Below are positions 1 through 6,802 of a stretch of 17,268 bases of DNA, one piece after another; the stretch's first letter is position 1; each line of letters begins with the position of its first letter. This DNA comes from Nocardioidaceae bacterium (lineage in GTDB: Bacteria; Actinomycetota; Actinomycetes; Propionibacteriales; Nocardioidaceae): the NCBI GenBank assembly GCA_013811715.1, contig JACCUS010000168.1:1-17268 (forward strand). The letters run 5' to 3'. A model generated the notes under the pieces. The model did not search any database. It was not told the origin of the DNA and saw only the letters and a program-made list of their open reading frames with translations. The position numbers and the translations under genes are program-made.

Positions 1-733
1 GGACGTTGCGGTGGCCCAGCGACCAGACAGGTGAGTCGGGGTCGGGGTTTCCGGGGGCGGGCTGGCCCGACGTGGTGATGCGTAGGATCTTGCCTCCGAG
101 CGAGTCCGGGTCTTGGGCGAGGTCCTCATCGCCGGTCTCGCCGGTCGAGACGTAGAGGAAGCCGCCCGGACCGAACTCCAGCTGTCCGCCATCATGGATC
201 ACCCCGGCCGGGATGCCGGTGAGGATGGGTCGTACGTCGCTGATCGCCTCGCCGTCGAACCGCATCGCCAGCACTCGGTTGTCCGCCTCGGTCGTCACGT
301 AGACGAACACCTGCCGGTCCGACTCGAAGTCGGGTGACACCGCGAGGCCGAGCAGGCCGCCCTCCGAGGTGGGGAAGGTTTCAGGGATGACGCCGACCTG
401 CCGCACCTCGGCGCCGCCGATCACAGAGATCGTCCCGCGGTCGCGCTCGGTGACGAGCGCTCGGCCGTCGGGGAGGAAGTCCAGCCCCCAGGGCACCTCG
501 AGGTCGCTCGCCACCGCGCCGGTGACCCGTACTCCCGGCTGCCCCTCCGGTGGTGACGATGACGAGGTGGTACCGGTCTGAGTACCTGGCTCGGCAGACC
601 CGGTGCCGGGTTCGCTGGCGGATGGGGACTGCGTTGTGTCAGTCGCCGGGTCGCCCTGGCCGGCCTCTTCGTCGCCGCCGCATCCGGTCAGGAGGAGACC
701 CAGGACGAGAACTGGGAGCAGCCGCGGGGCCAT
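1..733 (-). CDS. PQQ-dependent glucose/sorbosone dehydrogenase-family lipoprotein (partial)
   Basis: I read this frame on the minus strand from ATG at 733; it runs off the left edge, so only about 244 N-terminal residues are present. Residues 1-18 form a lipoprotein signal with lipobox LLTGC (lipidated Cys18), so the protein should be anchored on the outer face of the membrane. A low-complexity Ser/Thr/Pro/Gly linker follows to about residue 65. The body is a six-bladed propeller of the soluble glucose dehydrogenase/GSDH type: VPWGLDFLPDG near the start, then EGGLLGLAVSPDF, IHDGGQLEFGPGGFLYVSTGE, LGGKILRI and GHRN. These are the family's hallmark motifs and include the catalytic-His region. 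In characterised members the family oxidises aldose sugars using PQQ; substrate and cofactor are unproven here. The gene is divergent from the BNR gene at 888. No good ribosome binding site is visible upstream of the chosen ATG. Confidence 0.88.
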   Translation of the reverse strand, partial: MAPRLLPVLVLGLLLTGCGGDEEAGQGDPATDTTQSPSASEPGTGSAEPGTQTGTTSSSSPPEGQPGVRVTGAVASDLEVPWGLDFLPDGRALVTERDRGTISVIGGAEVRQVGVIPETFPTSEGGLLGLAVSPDFESDRQVFVYVTTEADNRVLAMRFDGEAISDVRPILTGIPAGVIHDGGQLEFGPGGFLYVSTGETGDEDLAQDPDSLGGKILRITTSGQPAPGNPDPDSPVWSLGHRNV

Positions 734-823
734 GCACCCATGGTCGCAGACCGATGGGGTCGAACGCGGACGCGGCGCGTCGCGGTGTGCGAGCGGCTCC
801 TCAACGTCGTCGTCGGCGAAGCG

Positions 824-829
824 TAGTAT
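824..829 (+). promoter_or_regulatory. Possible -10 box (TAGTAT) for the BNR gene
   Basis: TAGTAT fits the actinobacterial TAnnnT -10 consensus and lies about 60 bp before the GTG start at 888 in the divergent gap 734-887. No convincing -35 is seen. It is a sequence match only. Confidence 0.3.
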
Positions 830-887
830 TCCTCAGGGGCCTGAAGGCGACGGGAAGGGCCCCCATTCAGACGGGAGGAGCCAGTTC

Positions 888-1982
888 GTGACAACCGACG
901 CGCTGATGATGATCGGCACCCGCAAGGGCCTTTGGCTGGCGAGGTCCGACGAGACCCGGGGCCAGTGGACGCTGGACGGGCCGCATTTCCTGATGAACGA
1001 GGTGATCGCCTGCGCGATCGACGCCCGAGGCGGCTCGACCCGGCTGCTGGTGGGCGCGATGAGCTCGCACTTCGGTCCGCAGGTGTTCCGATCCGACGAC
1101 CTCGGCACGACGTGGGAGGAGACGCCGAACGGCGCGATCCGCTTCCCCGAGGACACCGGCGCGGCACTGGCACAGGTCTGGCAGCTGGCGCCCGGTCCGG
1201 GCCACGAGCCCGACGTGGTGTACGCCGGCACCGAGCCGTCCGCGCTCTTTCGCAGCACCGACCGGGGCGAGACGTTCGAGATGGTGCGGGCTCTGTGGGA
1301 CCACCCGCATCGCACCGAGTGGGGTGCCGGCTTCGGCGGCCAGGCAATCCACACGATCCTGCCGCACACAAACGACGCCGCGAGGATTACCGTCGCCATG
1401 TCGACCGGCGGCATCTACCAGACCGAGGACTCAGGCGACTCCTGGCACCCGGCCAACGTCGGCATCAAGGCGTACTTCTACCCGGATCCGTGGCCCGAGT
1501 TCGGACAGTGCGTCCACAAGGTGGCGCGGCACCCCAGCCTGCCGGACCGGATGTTCATCCAGAACCACCACGGCGTCTACCGCACCGACGACGGCGGCAA
1601 GCAGTGGGCGTCGATCGCCGACGGCCTGCCCAGCGACTTCGGGTTCCCGATCGTGGTCGACCCCAACGACCCCGACACGGTTTACGTCTTCCCGCTGGTC
1701 GCCGACGGGGAGCGCATCCCGCCCGGAGGCATGCCTCGGGTGTGGCGGTCACGCGATGCCGGCGCGTCTTGGGAGGAGATGTCGAAGGGGCTGCCGGAGG
1801 ACGGCTTCTACGCCGGGGTGATGCGGGACGCGATGACGGCCGACAACGCCGAGACGACCGGGCTCTACTTCGGCTCTCGCGACGGTTGCGTCTACGCCAG
1901 CAACGACGCCGGCGAGTCGTGGCGGCAGATCGCCCAGCACCTCCCCGACGTCAAGTGCGTCCGAGTCGCCGTACTGCCCTGA
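888..1982 (+). CDS. Asp-box (BNR/sialidase-like) beta-propeller protein
   Basis: This is a 364-residue protein of the WD40/YVTN/BNR-like glycosyl-hydrolase superfamily. Six Asp-box turns (S/T-x-D-x-G-x-S/T-W type) are visible: RSDDLGTTW, RSTDRGETF, QTEDSGDSW, RTDDGGKQW, RSRDAGASW and SNDAGESW. This indicates a propeller with at least six repeats. There is no signal peptide or membrane segment, so it is probably cytoplasmic. The GTG start at 888 is chosen because GGGAGGAG lies just upstream (about 873-880) and the family-like start TTDALMMIGTRKGLW follows. The open frame extends back to 603 but that part looks non-coding. Proteins of this type are often annotated exo-alpha-sialidase, but I see no evidence for sialidase catalysis, and the function is unknown. 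It stands alone between a divergent lipoprotein gene and the ilvC-like gene. Confidence 0.85.
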   Translation: MTTDALMMIGTRKGLWLARSDETRGQWTLDGPHFLMNEVIACAIDARGGSTRLLVGAMSSHFGPQVFRSDDLGTTWEETPNGAIRFPEDTGAALAQVWQLAPGPGHEPDVVYAGTEPSALFRSTDRGETFEMVRALWDHPHRTEWGAGFGGQAIHTILPHTNDAARITVAMSTGGIYQTEDSGDSWHPANVGIKAYFYPDPWPEFGQCVHKVARHPSLPDRMFIQNHHGVYRTDDGGKQWASIADGLPSDFGFPIVVDPNDPDTVYVFPLVADGERIPPGGMPRVWRSRDAGASWEEMSKGLPEDGFYAGVMRDAMTADNAETTGLYFGSRDGCVYASNDAGESWRQIAQHLPDVKCVRVAVLP

Positions 1983-2069
1983 CCGCCTGGGGTCTCGTCG
2001 CCGTCGGTGGTGACGGCTCGCCGGCGCGAGGTGAAGAACCACTCATCGCACGCGGAGAGGTCCGGTCGC

Positions 2070-2251
2070 ATGTATGACGTTTGGGGCGTCGTGGTCGTGG
2101 TCGGCACTCTCGCCTTGATAGTGCTCGGGCTTGTGTTCAGCCACGAGGATCGGTCTCGGTCAGGCGCTGGGGCGGTGACTGCGGCGAGCCCGTGGGTGAA
2201 CGACGTGAGCCGGATCGTTGGGCGGGAATCCGCGTGCGAGACTGACCCACC
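2070..2251 (+). other. Possible small one-helix membrane ORF reading into ilvC-like gene
   Basis: An ATG at 2070 follows a good Shine-Dalgarno (GGAGAGG, 2054-2060). It opens a frame starting MYDVWGVVVVVGTLALIVLG, a clear hydrophobic helix, followed by a charged HEDRSRS stretch. Third codon positions stay mostly G/C up to the ilvC start. The frame has no stop until 2630, deep inside the ilvC-like gene and out of frame with it. The true end is therefore unclear, and the given end is only where the overlap begins. It may be a small membrane protein, a remnant that has lost its stop, or a chance ORF. I do not recognise it. Confidence 0.3.
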
Positions 2252-3268
2252 ATGGCGGAAGTGTTCTACGACGACGACGCCGATCTTGACCTGGTCCAAA
2301 CGCGCAACGTCGCCGTGCTCGGATATGGCAGCCAGGGATCGGCTCAGGCGTTGTCGCTGCGCGACTCGGGGGCCGACGTACGGGTCGGGCTTCCCGAGAG
2401 GTCGCGCAGCCGGGTCCACGCCGAGGCGGACGGTTTGCGCGTCGTGTCGCCGTACGAGGCGTGTGAGGAGTCCGACCTCGTCGTCGTGCTCGTGCCCGAC
2501 CCCGCGCAGCCGTCGCTCTACACCGAGGCGGTCGAGCCCAACCTCGTCGACGGCGACACCCTGCTCTTCGGCCACGGCTTCAACGTCCGCTACGGCCGGA
2601 TCAAGCCGCCCGCCGGTGTGGACGTGGTGATGGTGGCGCCGAAGGGGCCTGGCTGGCTGGTGCGCAGCGAGTTCGGCGAGGGGCGAGGTGTGCCGGTGCT
2701 TGTCGCGGTCGAGCAAGACGCCTCTGGCCTGGCGTGGGAGCTGACGCTGTCGTATGCGAGGGCGATCGGCGGCACCCGGGCCGGCGCGATCAAGACGACG
2801 TTTGGCGAGGAAACCGAGGCGGCGCTCTTCGGCGAGCAGGCTGTCTCGCCCGGAGGTGTCGTGGCGCTGGTGCACGCGGGGTTCGAGACGCTGGTCGAGG
2901 CGGGTTACCAACCCGAGGTTGCCTACTTCGAGTGCGTGACCGAGCTGAAGCGGAACGTGGATCTGATGTACGAGGGCGTCCGGGCATATCATCGGTCGGA
3001 GGCTGAGTACGGCGGCTACACGTCGGGCCCGTACGTAGTGGACGCGTCGGTCAGGCGGCGGATGAGCGATGTGCTCGCCACCATCCAAGGCGGCAGCTGG
3101 GCCGAGGAGTACACCGCCGACCAGGATGCCGGCGCACCGAAGTTGGACGAGCTCCGCCAAAACGCCGCCGCCCACCCCATCGAGAGGGCCGGTCATGAGA
3201 TGCGCAAGCTGATGGCCTGGGTAAAGCCGCATGATGGATCCCCAGCCGACGGTCCCGCCGCCGGCTGA
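2252..3268 (+). CDS. Divergent ketol-acid reductoisomerase-like protein (IlvC family, active site altered)
   Basis: This 338-residue protein has the length and order of class I KARI, the NADPH- and Mg-dependent second step of valine/isoleucine synthesis. An N-terminal Rossmann domain (GYGSQG at 24-29) is followed by FGHGFN (107-112, His109 kept) and VAPKGPG (Lys131 kept). The helical knotted domain contains FGEQ (Glu195) and FECVTE (Glu227, Glu231). The metal-ligand Asp of the family pattern ETETDLFGEQ is Ala191 here. GPGH is GPGW (Trp135), and GSQGHAHA is GSQGSAQA. The loop that normally carries the substrate-binding Ser (before AEYG) is about four residues shorter. Normal KARI activity is therefore doubtful. 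No frameshift or stop is present, so it is expressed or only recently inactive. The ATG at 2252 fits family N-termini but lacks a clear SD. serA follows 138 bp downstream, as in actinobacterial ilv loci, while ilvBN are not upstream. A normal ilvC may exist elsewhere. Confidence 0.85.
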   Translation: MAEVFYDDDADLDLVQTRNVAVLGYGSQGSAQALSLRDSGADVRVGLPERSRSRVHAEADGLRVVSPYEACEESDLVVVLVPDPAQPSLYTEAVEPNLVDGDTLLFGHGFNVRYGRIKPPAGVDVVMVAPKGPGWLVRSEFGEGRGVPVLVAVEQDASGLAWELTLSYARAIGGTRAGAIKTTFGEETEAALFGEQAVSPGGVVALVHAGFETLVEAGYQPEVAYFECVTELKRNVDLMYEGVRAYHRSEAEYGGYTSGPYVVDASVRRRMSDVLATIQGGSWAEEYTADQDAGAPKLDELRQNAAAHPIERAGHEMRKLMAWVKPHDGSPADGPAAG

Positions 3269-3406
3269 TCGGAGAACCCTTTCTGTGAGTTGCGGTCGGT
3301 AGATTGGGCGGCGTGGGAACGGACGCAGGCGGCTACACCCAACTCATCGCCCGGCATGATGTGTCCACGTCGAGCCGGACCACCCTTGAAGGGACTGCGT
3401 GACCAG

Positions 3407-4996
3407 GTGACCAAGCCCGTCGTGCTCATCGCCGAAGAGCTGAGCCCCGCCACCGTGGACGCGCTCGGCCCGGATTTCGAGATCCGCCACTGCAACGGCG
3501 CCGACCGCGCCGAACTGCTACTCGCCATCGCCGACGCCGACGCGATCCTGGTGCGCAGCGCGACCAAGGTGGACGCCGAAGCTCTCACCGCGGCCAACCG
3601 ACTCAAGGTTATCGCCCGCGCCGGGGTCGGGCTCGACAACGTCGACGTCAAGCAGGCGACCCTGTCCGGGGTGATGGTCGTCAACGCGCCCACCTCCAAC
3701 ATCGTCAGCGCGGCAGAGCTGGCGGTCGGGCTGCTGCTGGCGGCGGCCCGTCACATAACCCCGGCCAACGCCGCATTGCGCAATGGCGAGTGGCAGCGCA
3801 GCAGATACACCGGTGTCGAGCTGTTCGAGAAGACGCTCGGCATCGTCGGGCTGGGCCGGATCGGTGTCCTGGTCGCCCAGCGGCTGAGCGCGTTCGGCAT
3901 GAGGATGCTCGCGCACGACCCCTACGTGCAGGCGGGCCGGGCCGCCCAGCTCGGCGTCCGGCTGGTCGCCCTCGACGAGCTGCTGTCCGAAGCCGACTTC
4001 ATCTCCGTGCATCTGCCGAAGACGCCGGAGACGGTCGGGCTGATCGGCGCGGAGGCGCTCGCCAGGTGCAAGCCGAGCGCGATCATCATCAACGCCGCTC
4101 GCGGCGGCATCGTCGACGAGGACGCCCTGCATGACGCCCTCAAGGCCGGCCGGCTCGCCGGCGCGGGCATTGACGTCTACACCACCGAGCCCTGCACCGA
4201 CTCACCGCTCTTCGAGCTGGACACCGTCGTCGCCACGCCGCATCTCGGCGCGTCCACCGACGCGGCGCAGGAGAAGGCCGGTGTCGCGGTGGCGAGGTCG
4301 GTCCGGCTCGCGTTGAGTGGCGAGCTCGTCCCGGACGCGGTTAACGTGCAGGGCGGCATGATCGCGGAGGACGTGCGCCCGGGAATCCCGCTGACCGAGA
4401 AGCTCGGTCGCATCTTCACCGCCGTGGCCGGCGAGGTGGCCCAACAGCTCGACGTCGAGGTGCGCGGAGAGATCACCGAGCACGACGTCAAGGTGCTCGA
4501 GCTGGCAGCCCTCAAGGGGGTCTTCACCGACGTGGTCGAGGAGACCGTCTCCTACGTCAACGCCCCGTTGCTGGCGACGGAGCGCGGGCTCTCCGTACGC
4601 CTGGTCACCGATCCGGAGAGTCCCGACCACCGCAACCTCGTCACCCTGCGCGGAACGCTCTCCGACGGGTCGCAGGTCTCGGTGTCAGGCACCTTGATAG
4701 GCATCCAGCACCGCGAACGGCTGGTCGAGGTCAACGGCTACGACGTCGACATCGAGCCGGCCGACCACCTCGCGTTCTTCACCTACCAGGATCGGCCGGG
4801 CATGGTCGGCGCCATCGGCCGCATCCTCGGCGCGCACGACATCAATATCGGCGGCATGCAGGTGGCGCGGGACCGCCAGGGCGGCCACGCGCTCGTTGCG
4901 CTGACCGTCGACAGCGCGATCCCCGCTGACGTGCTGGCGGAGATCGCCGCCGAGATGGACGCCGAGCTGGCGAGGAACGTCGAGCTCGCGAGCTAA
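3407..4996 (+). CDS. serA: D-3-phosphoglycerate dehydrogenase
   Basis: SerA oxidises 3-phosphoglycerate to 3-phosphohydroxypyruvate with NAD, the first committed step of serine synthesis in the cytosol. At 529 residues it is the long actinobacterial type. An N-terminal substrate-domain segment (RSATKVDAEAL) is followed by the NAD-binding GLGRIG at 148-153, the catalytic Arg in NAARGG (Arg232), Glu261 and catalytic His279 in ATPHLGAS. An intervening regulatory domain follows, and a C-terminal ACT domain starts around residue 455 (HLAFFTYQDRPGMVGAIGRI), which binds serine for feedback control in this family. The GTG start at 3407 is chosen because TKPVVLIAEEL matches family N-termini and GAAGGGA lies at 3388-3394. 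The open frame extends back to 3290 without similarity. A nearby GTG at 3399 is out of frame and stops after three codons. leuB, the usual next gene, is absent. Confidence 0.96.
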   Translation: MTKPVVLIAEELSPATVDALGPDFEIRHCNGADRAELLLAIADADAILVRSATKVDAEALTAANRLKVIARAGVGLDNVDVKQATLSGVMVVNAPTSNIVSAAELAVGLLLAAARHITPANAALRNGEWQRSRYTGVELFEKTLGIVGLGRIGVLVAQRLSAFGMRMLAHDPYVQAGRAAQLGVRLVALDELLSEADFISVHLPKTPETVGLIGAEALARCKPSAIIINAARGGIVDEDALHDALKAGRLAGAGIDVYTTEPCTDSPLFELDTVVATPHLGASTDAAQEKAGVAVARSVRLALSGELVPDAVNVQGGMIAEDVRPGIPLTEKLGRIFTAVAGEVAQQLDVEVRGEITEHDVKVLELAALKGVFTDVVEETVSYVNAPLLATERGLSVRLVTDPESPDHRNLVTLRGTLSDGSQVSVSGTLIGIQHRERLVEVNGYDVDIEPADHLAFFTYQDRPGMVGAIGRILGAHDINIGGMQVARDRQGGHALVALTVDSAIPADVLAEIAAEMDAELARNVELAS

Positions 4997-5003
4997 CCGT
5001 GAG

Positions 5004-5570
5004 CTAGCGGCGAGCTGCAATAAGTACGGCGGCATCGGTTGCCACCATCACCTCGACGGTGTTGAAGCGCTCATCGAGGAACCAGGTCTCGCGCATGGTG
5101 TCGACACGTCCCTCGTACATCGGCGGCCAGGTCGAGCACGGCGTGAAGTCGTCCAGCACGACGATCCCGCCCGGCTGGAGCAGCTCGGCCACGACATCGG
5201 CCCCGGAGTGCTTGGCGTCTCGCACGTCGAGGAAGAGCATCGAGAACGGGCCGTGATCGCGAAGCGCCACCCAGTCTCCGGTGATCACCTCGACGCGTGA
5301 GTCAGCGGCGAAGAGTTCGCCCACCGCCTCGGCAAGGCCGGCGTCGACCTCTGCCGTCACCACCTTGCTCCCGGTCCGGGCGCCACTGGACAACCAGGCG
5401 GCGCCGACCCCGCAGCCGGTGCCGCACTCGCCCAACGTGCCGGTCCGGCTGGCGGCCAGCGCGGCGAGCAGCCGGCCGGTCTCCGACCGGCTTGACGTGA
5501 CGAAGCCACGCCGCCGCGACAGGTCGAGGGCCCGCGCCACCACCGGCGGCAGGTCAACAGGGGCACTCAC
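5004..5570 (-). CDS. Class I SAM-dependent methyltransferase (O-methyltransferase-like)
   Basis: This 188-residue Rossmann-fold methyltransferase has motif I, the SAM-binding GECGTGCGVG, at residues 47-56. An acidic residue ends strand 2 (TAEVD, about 73-76). ITGDW (about 96-100) matches the adenine-binding motif, and MLFLDVRD (111-118) is followed by LLQPGGIVVLDDF (130-142). This arrangement resembles small O-methyltransferases (COG4122-like); the substrate is unknown. It starts with GTG at 5570, preceded by TAAACT seven nt upstream with no SD, consistent with a leaderless transcript. It is convergent with serA (7 bp between stop codons) and divergent from ilvE, and it occupies the place where leuB usually sits in related loci. 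Confidence 0.8.
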   Translation of the reverse strand: MSAPVDLPPVVARALDLSRRRGFVTSSRSETGRLLAALAASRTGTLGECGTGCGVGAAWLSSGARTGSKVVTAEVDAGLAEAVGELFAADSRVEVITGDWVALRDHGPFSMLFLDVRDAKHSGADVVAELLQPGGIVVLDDFTPCSTWPPMYEGRVDTMRETWFLDERFNTVEVMVATDAAVLIAARR

Positions 5571-5577
5571 CAGACCG

Positions 5578-5583
5578 AGTTTA
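5578..5583 (-). promoter_or_regulatory. Putative -10 box of leaderless methyltransferase transcript
   Basis: Read on the minus strand this is TAAACT, matching TAnnnT, with seven nt to the GTG start codon at 5570 and no Shine-Dalgarno between. That spacing would start the mRNA at or next to the start codon. Confidence 0.4.
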
Positions 5584-5598
5584 TGGGATTCGTCCCAT
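5583..5598. repeat. Inverted repeat in divergent promoter region
   Basis: ATGGGA-TTCG-TCCCAT is a perfect 6-bp-arm inverted repeat between the methyltransferase and ilvE starts. It touches the putative -10 of the methyltransferase. It could be an operator, or by chance a stable UUCG-loop hairpin. Confidence 0.4.
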
Positions 5599-5659
5599 CG
5601 AGCCAGCCCAGAGGCCCCGGCGCTCGGGCGGACGCGTCCAGTGTGGCGGGAGGGTGGGA

Positions 5660-5665
5660 TAAGTT
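5660..5665 (+). promoter_or_regulatory. Putative -10 box of leaderless ilvE transcript
   Basis: TAAGTT lies seven nt before the ilvE ATG at 5673. There is no SD in the short gap, so transcription may begin at the start codon. Confidence 0.4.
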
Positions 5666-5672
5666 GGCTGCC

Positions 5673-6782
5673 ATGACGTCGTCACCTCACCTCGCGTTCG
5701 GGCGCAACCAGATCGCGTTCGAGCGCAACGACTCGGCCGTCGACCCGGCCAGGCGCGACGAGATCCTGGCCAACCCGGGTTTCGGCACTCACTTCACCGA
5801 CCACATGTTCACCTCGACGTGGGCTGCCGGCACCGGCTGGCACGATGCGGCCGTGAAGCCGTACGGCCCGTTCAGCGTCGACCCGGCGACATCGGTGCTG
5901 CACTACGCGCAGGAGATCTTCGAGGGCCTGAAAGCCTATCGGCATCAGGACGGCTCGGTGTGGACCTTCCGGCCCCACTCCAACGCAGAGCGCTTCCAGC
6001 GTTCAGCCGCGCGGATGGCCCTGCCGGAGCTGCCCACCCTGGATTTCCTCGCGGCCATCGAGGCGCTGGTCTCGACCGACGTCGAATGGGTTCCCGGCGG
6101 GGGAGAGACCTCGCTGTACGTGCGGCCGTTCATGTTCGCCTCCGAGGTGTTCTTGGGCGTGCGACCGGCCAAGGAGATCACGTTCTGCGTCATCGCCTCA
6201 CCGGCAGGGCCGTACTTCAGCAGCGGCGTCAAACCGGTGGACATCTGGCTCAGTGAAGATTTCACGCGCGCGGCCCCCGGGGGCACGGGCGCGGCCAAGT
6301 GCGGCGGCAACTACGCCGCAAGCCTGGTCGCCCAGCAGGAGGCGATCGCCAACGAGTGCGACCAGGTCGCCTTCCTCGACGCCGTCGACCACTCGGCGGT
6401 AGAGGAGCTCGGCGGCATGAACCTCTTCTTCGTCTACACAGACGGCGCCATCGTCACCCCCGAGCTGACAGGGTCGATCCTCGAGGGCGTCACCCGGTCC
6501 GCGGTGATCGACCTGGCCGACGAGCTCGGGCACAAGGTCGACGAGCGTCGGTTCACGGTCCAGGAGTGGCGCGAAGGCGTTGCCGGCAAGGACATCGCGG
6601 AGGTATTCGCCTGCGGTACGGCGGCGGTCCTGACCCCTGTCGGCTCGCTCAAGTGGCGCGGCGGCGAGGTGTCCTCTGACGGCGCCGAGGCGCCCGTCAC
6701 GATGCAGATCCGCGACCGGCTGCTGGACATCCAGTACGGGCGTGTCCCCGACTCGCGACGATGGATGCATCGTCTCGTCTGA
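5673..6782 (+). CDS. ilvE: Branched-chain amino-acid aminotransferase
   Basis: IlvE is a PLP enzyme of fold type IV. It reversibly transfers the amino group between glutamate and the 2-oxo acids of valine, leucine and isoleucine, serving both synthesis and breakdown. The 369-residue length is normal. LHYAQEIFEGLKAYR (76-90) is the BCAT signature region, and RPHSNAERFQRSAARM and LYVRPFMFASE follow. PLP-binding Lys209 lies in GTGAAKCGGNYAASL, and EELGGMNLFFV and ACGTAAVLTPV form the cofactor phosphate region. The ATG at 5673 fits the family start; the open frame extends to 5583 without likeness. The gene's end (6782) precedes the kinase start by 20 nt. Because the neighbouring ilv/leu genes are missing or altered, it may act mainly in branched-chain catabolism or branched fatty-acid supply; that is inference. 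Confidence 0.96.
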   Translation: MTSSPHLAFGRNQIAFERNDSAVDPARRDEILANPGFGTHFTDHMFTSTWAAGTGWHDAAVKPYGPFSVDPATSVLHYAQEIFEGLKAYRHQDGSVWTFRPHSNAERFQRSAARMALPELPTLDFLAAIEALVSTDVEWVPGGGETSLYVRPFMFASEVFLGVRPAKEITFCVIASPAGPYFSSGVKPVDIWLSEDFTRAAPGGTGAAKCGGNYAASLVAQQEAIANECDQVAFLDAVDHSAVEELGGMNLFFVYTDGAIVTPELTGSILEGVTRSAVIDLADELGHKVDERRFTVQEWREGVAGKDIAEVFACGTAAVLTPVGSLKWRGGEVSSDGAEAPVTMQIRDRLLDIQYGRVPDSRRWMHRLV

Positions 6783-6790
6783 CCAAGCAT

Positions 6791-6796
6791 TACTTT
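6791..6796 (+). promoter_or_regulatory. Putative -10 box just upstream of kinase start
   Basis: TACTTT (TAnnnT) is six nt before the GTG at 6803, with no SD. This supports 6803 over the in-frame ATG at 6761, which lies inside ilvE. Confidence 0.4.
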
Positions 6797-6802
6797 GATC
6801 GC

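Noticed and set aside
603..887. N-terminal extension of the BNR protein
   Set aside because: It is low-complexity, overlaps the antisense lipoprotein gene, and a strong SD precedes the GTG at 888.
1892..3232. 446-residue minus-strand ORF opposite the ilvC-like gene
   Set aside because: It lies antisense to a clear IlvC-family frame, shows no recognisable motif, and its length follows from high GC content.
3290..3406. N-terminal extension of SerA
   Set aside because: Family likeness begins exactly at the GTG at 3407; the extension has none.
4983..4994. Palindrome AGCTCGCGAGCT at the serA end as a terminator or operator
   Set aside because: It has no loop and no T-run, and codes for the last SerA residues (ELAS); probably chance.
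6761..6802. Upstream ATG start for the kinase
   Set aside because: It would overlap ilvE by 22 nt and has no SD; the GTG at 6803 has a -10 box at leaderless spacing and is closer to the kinase domain.
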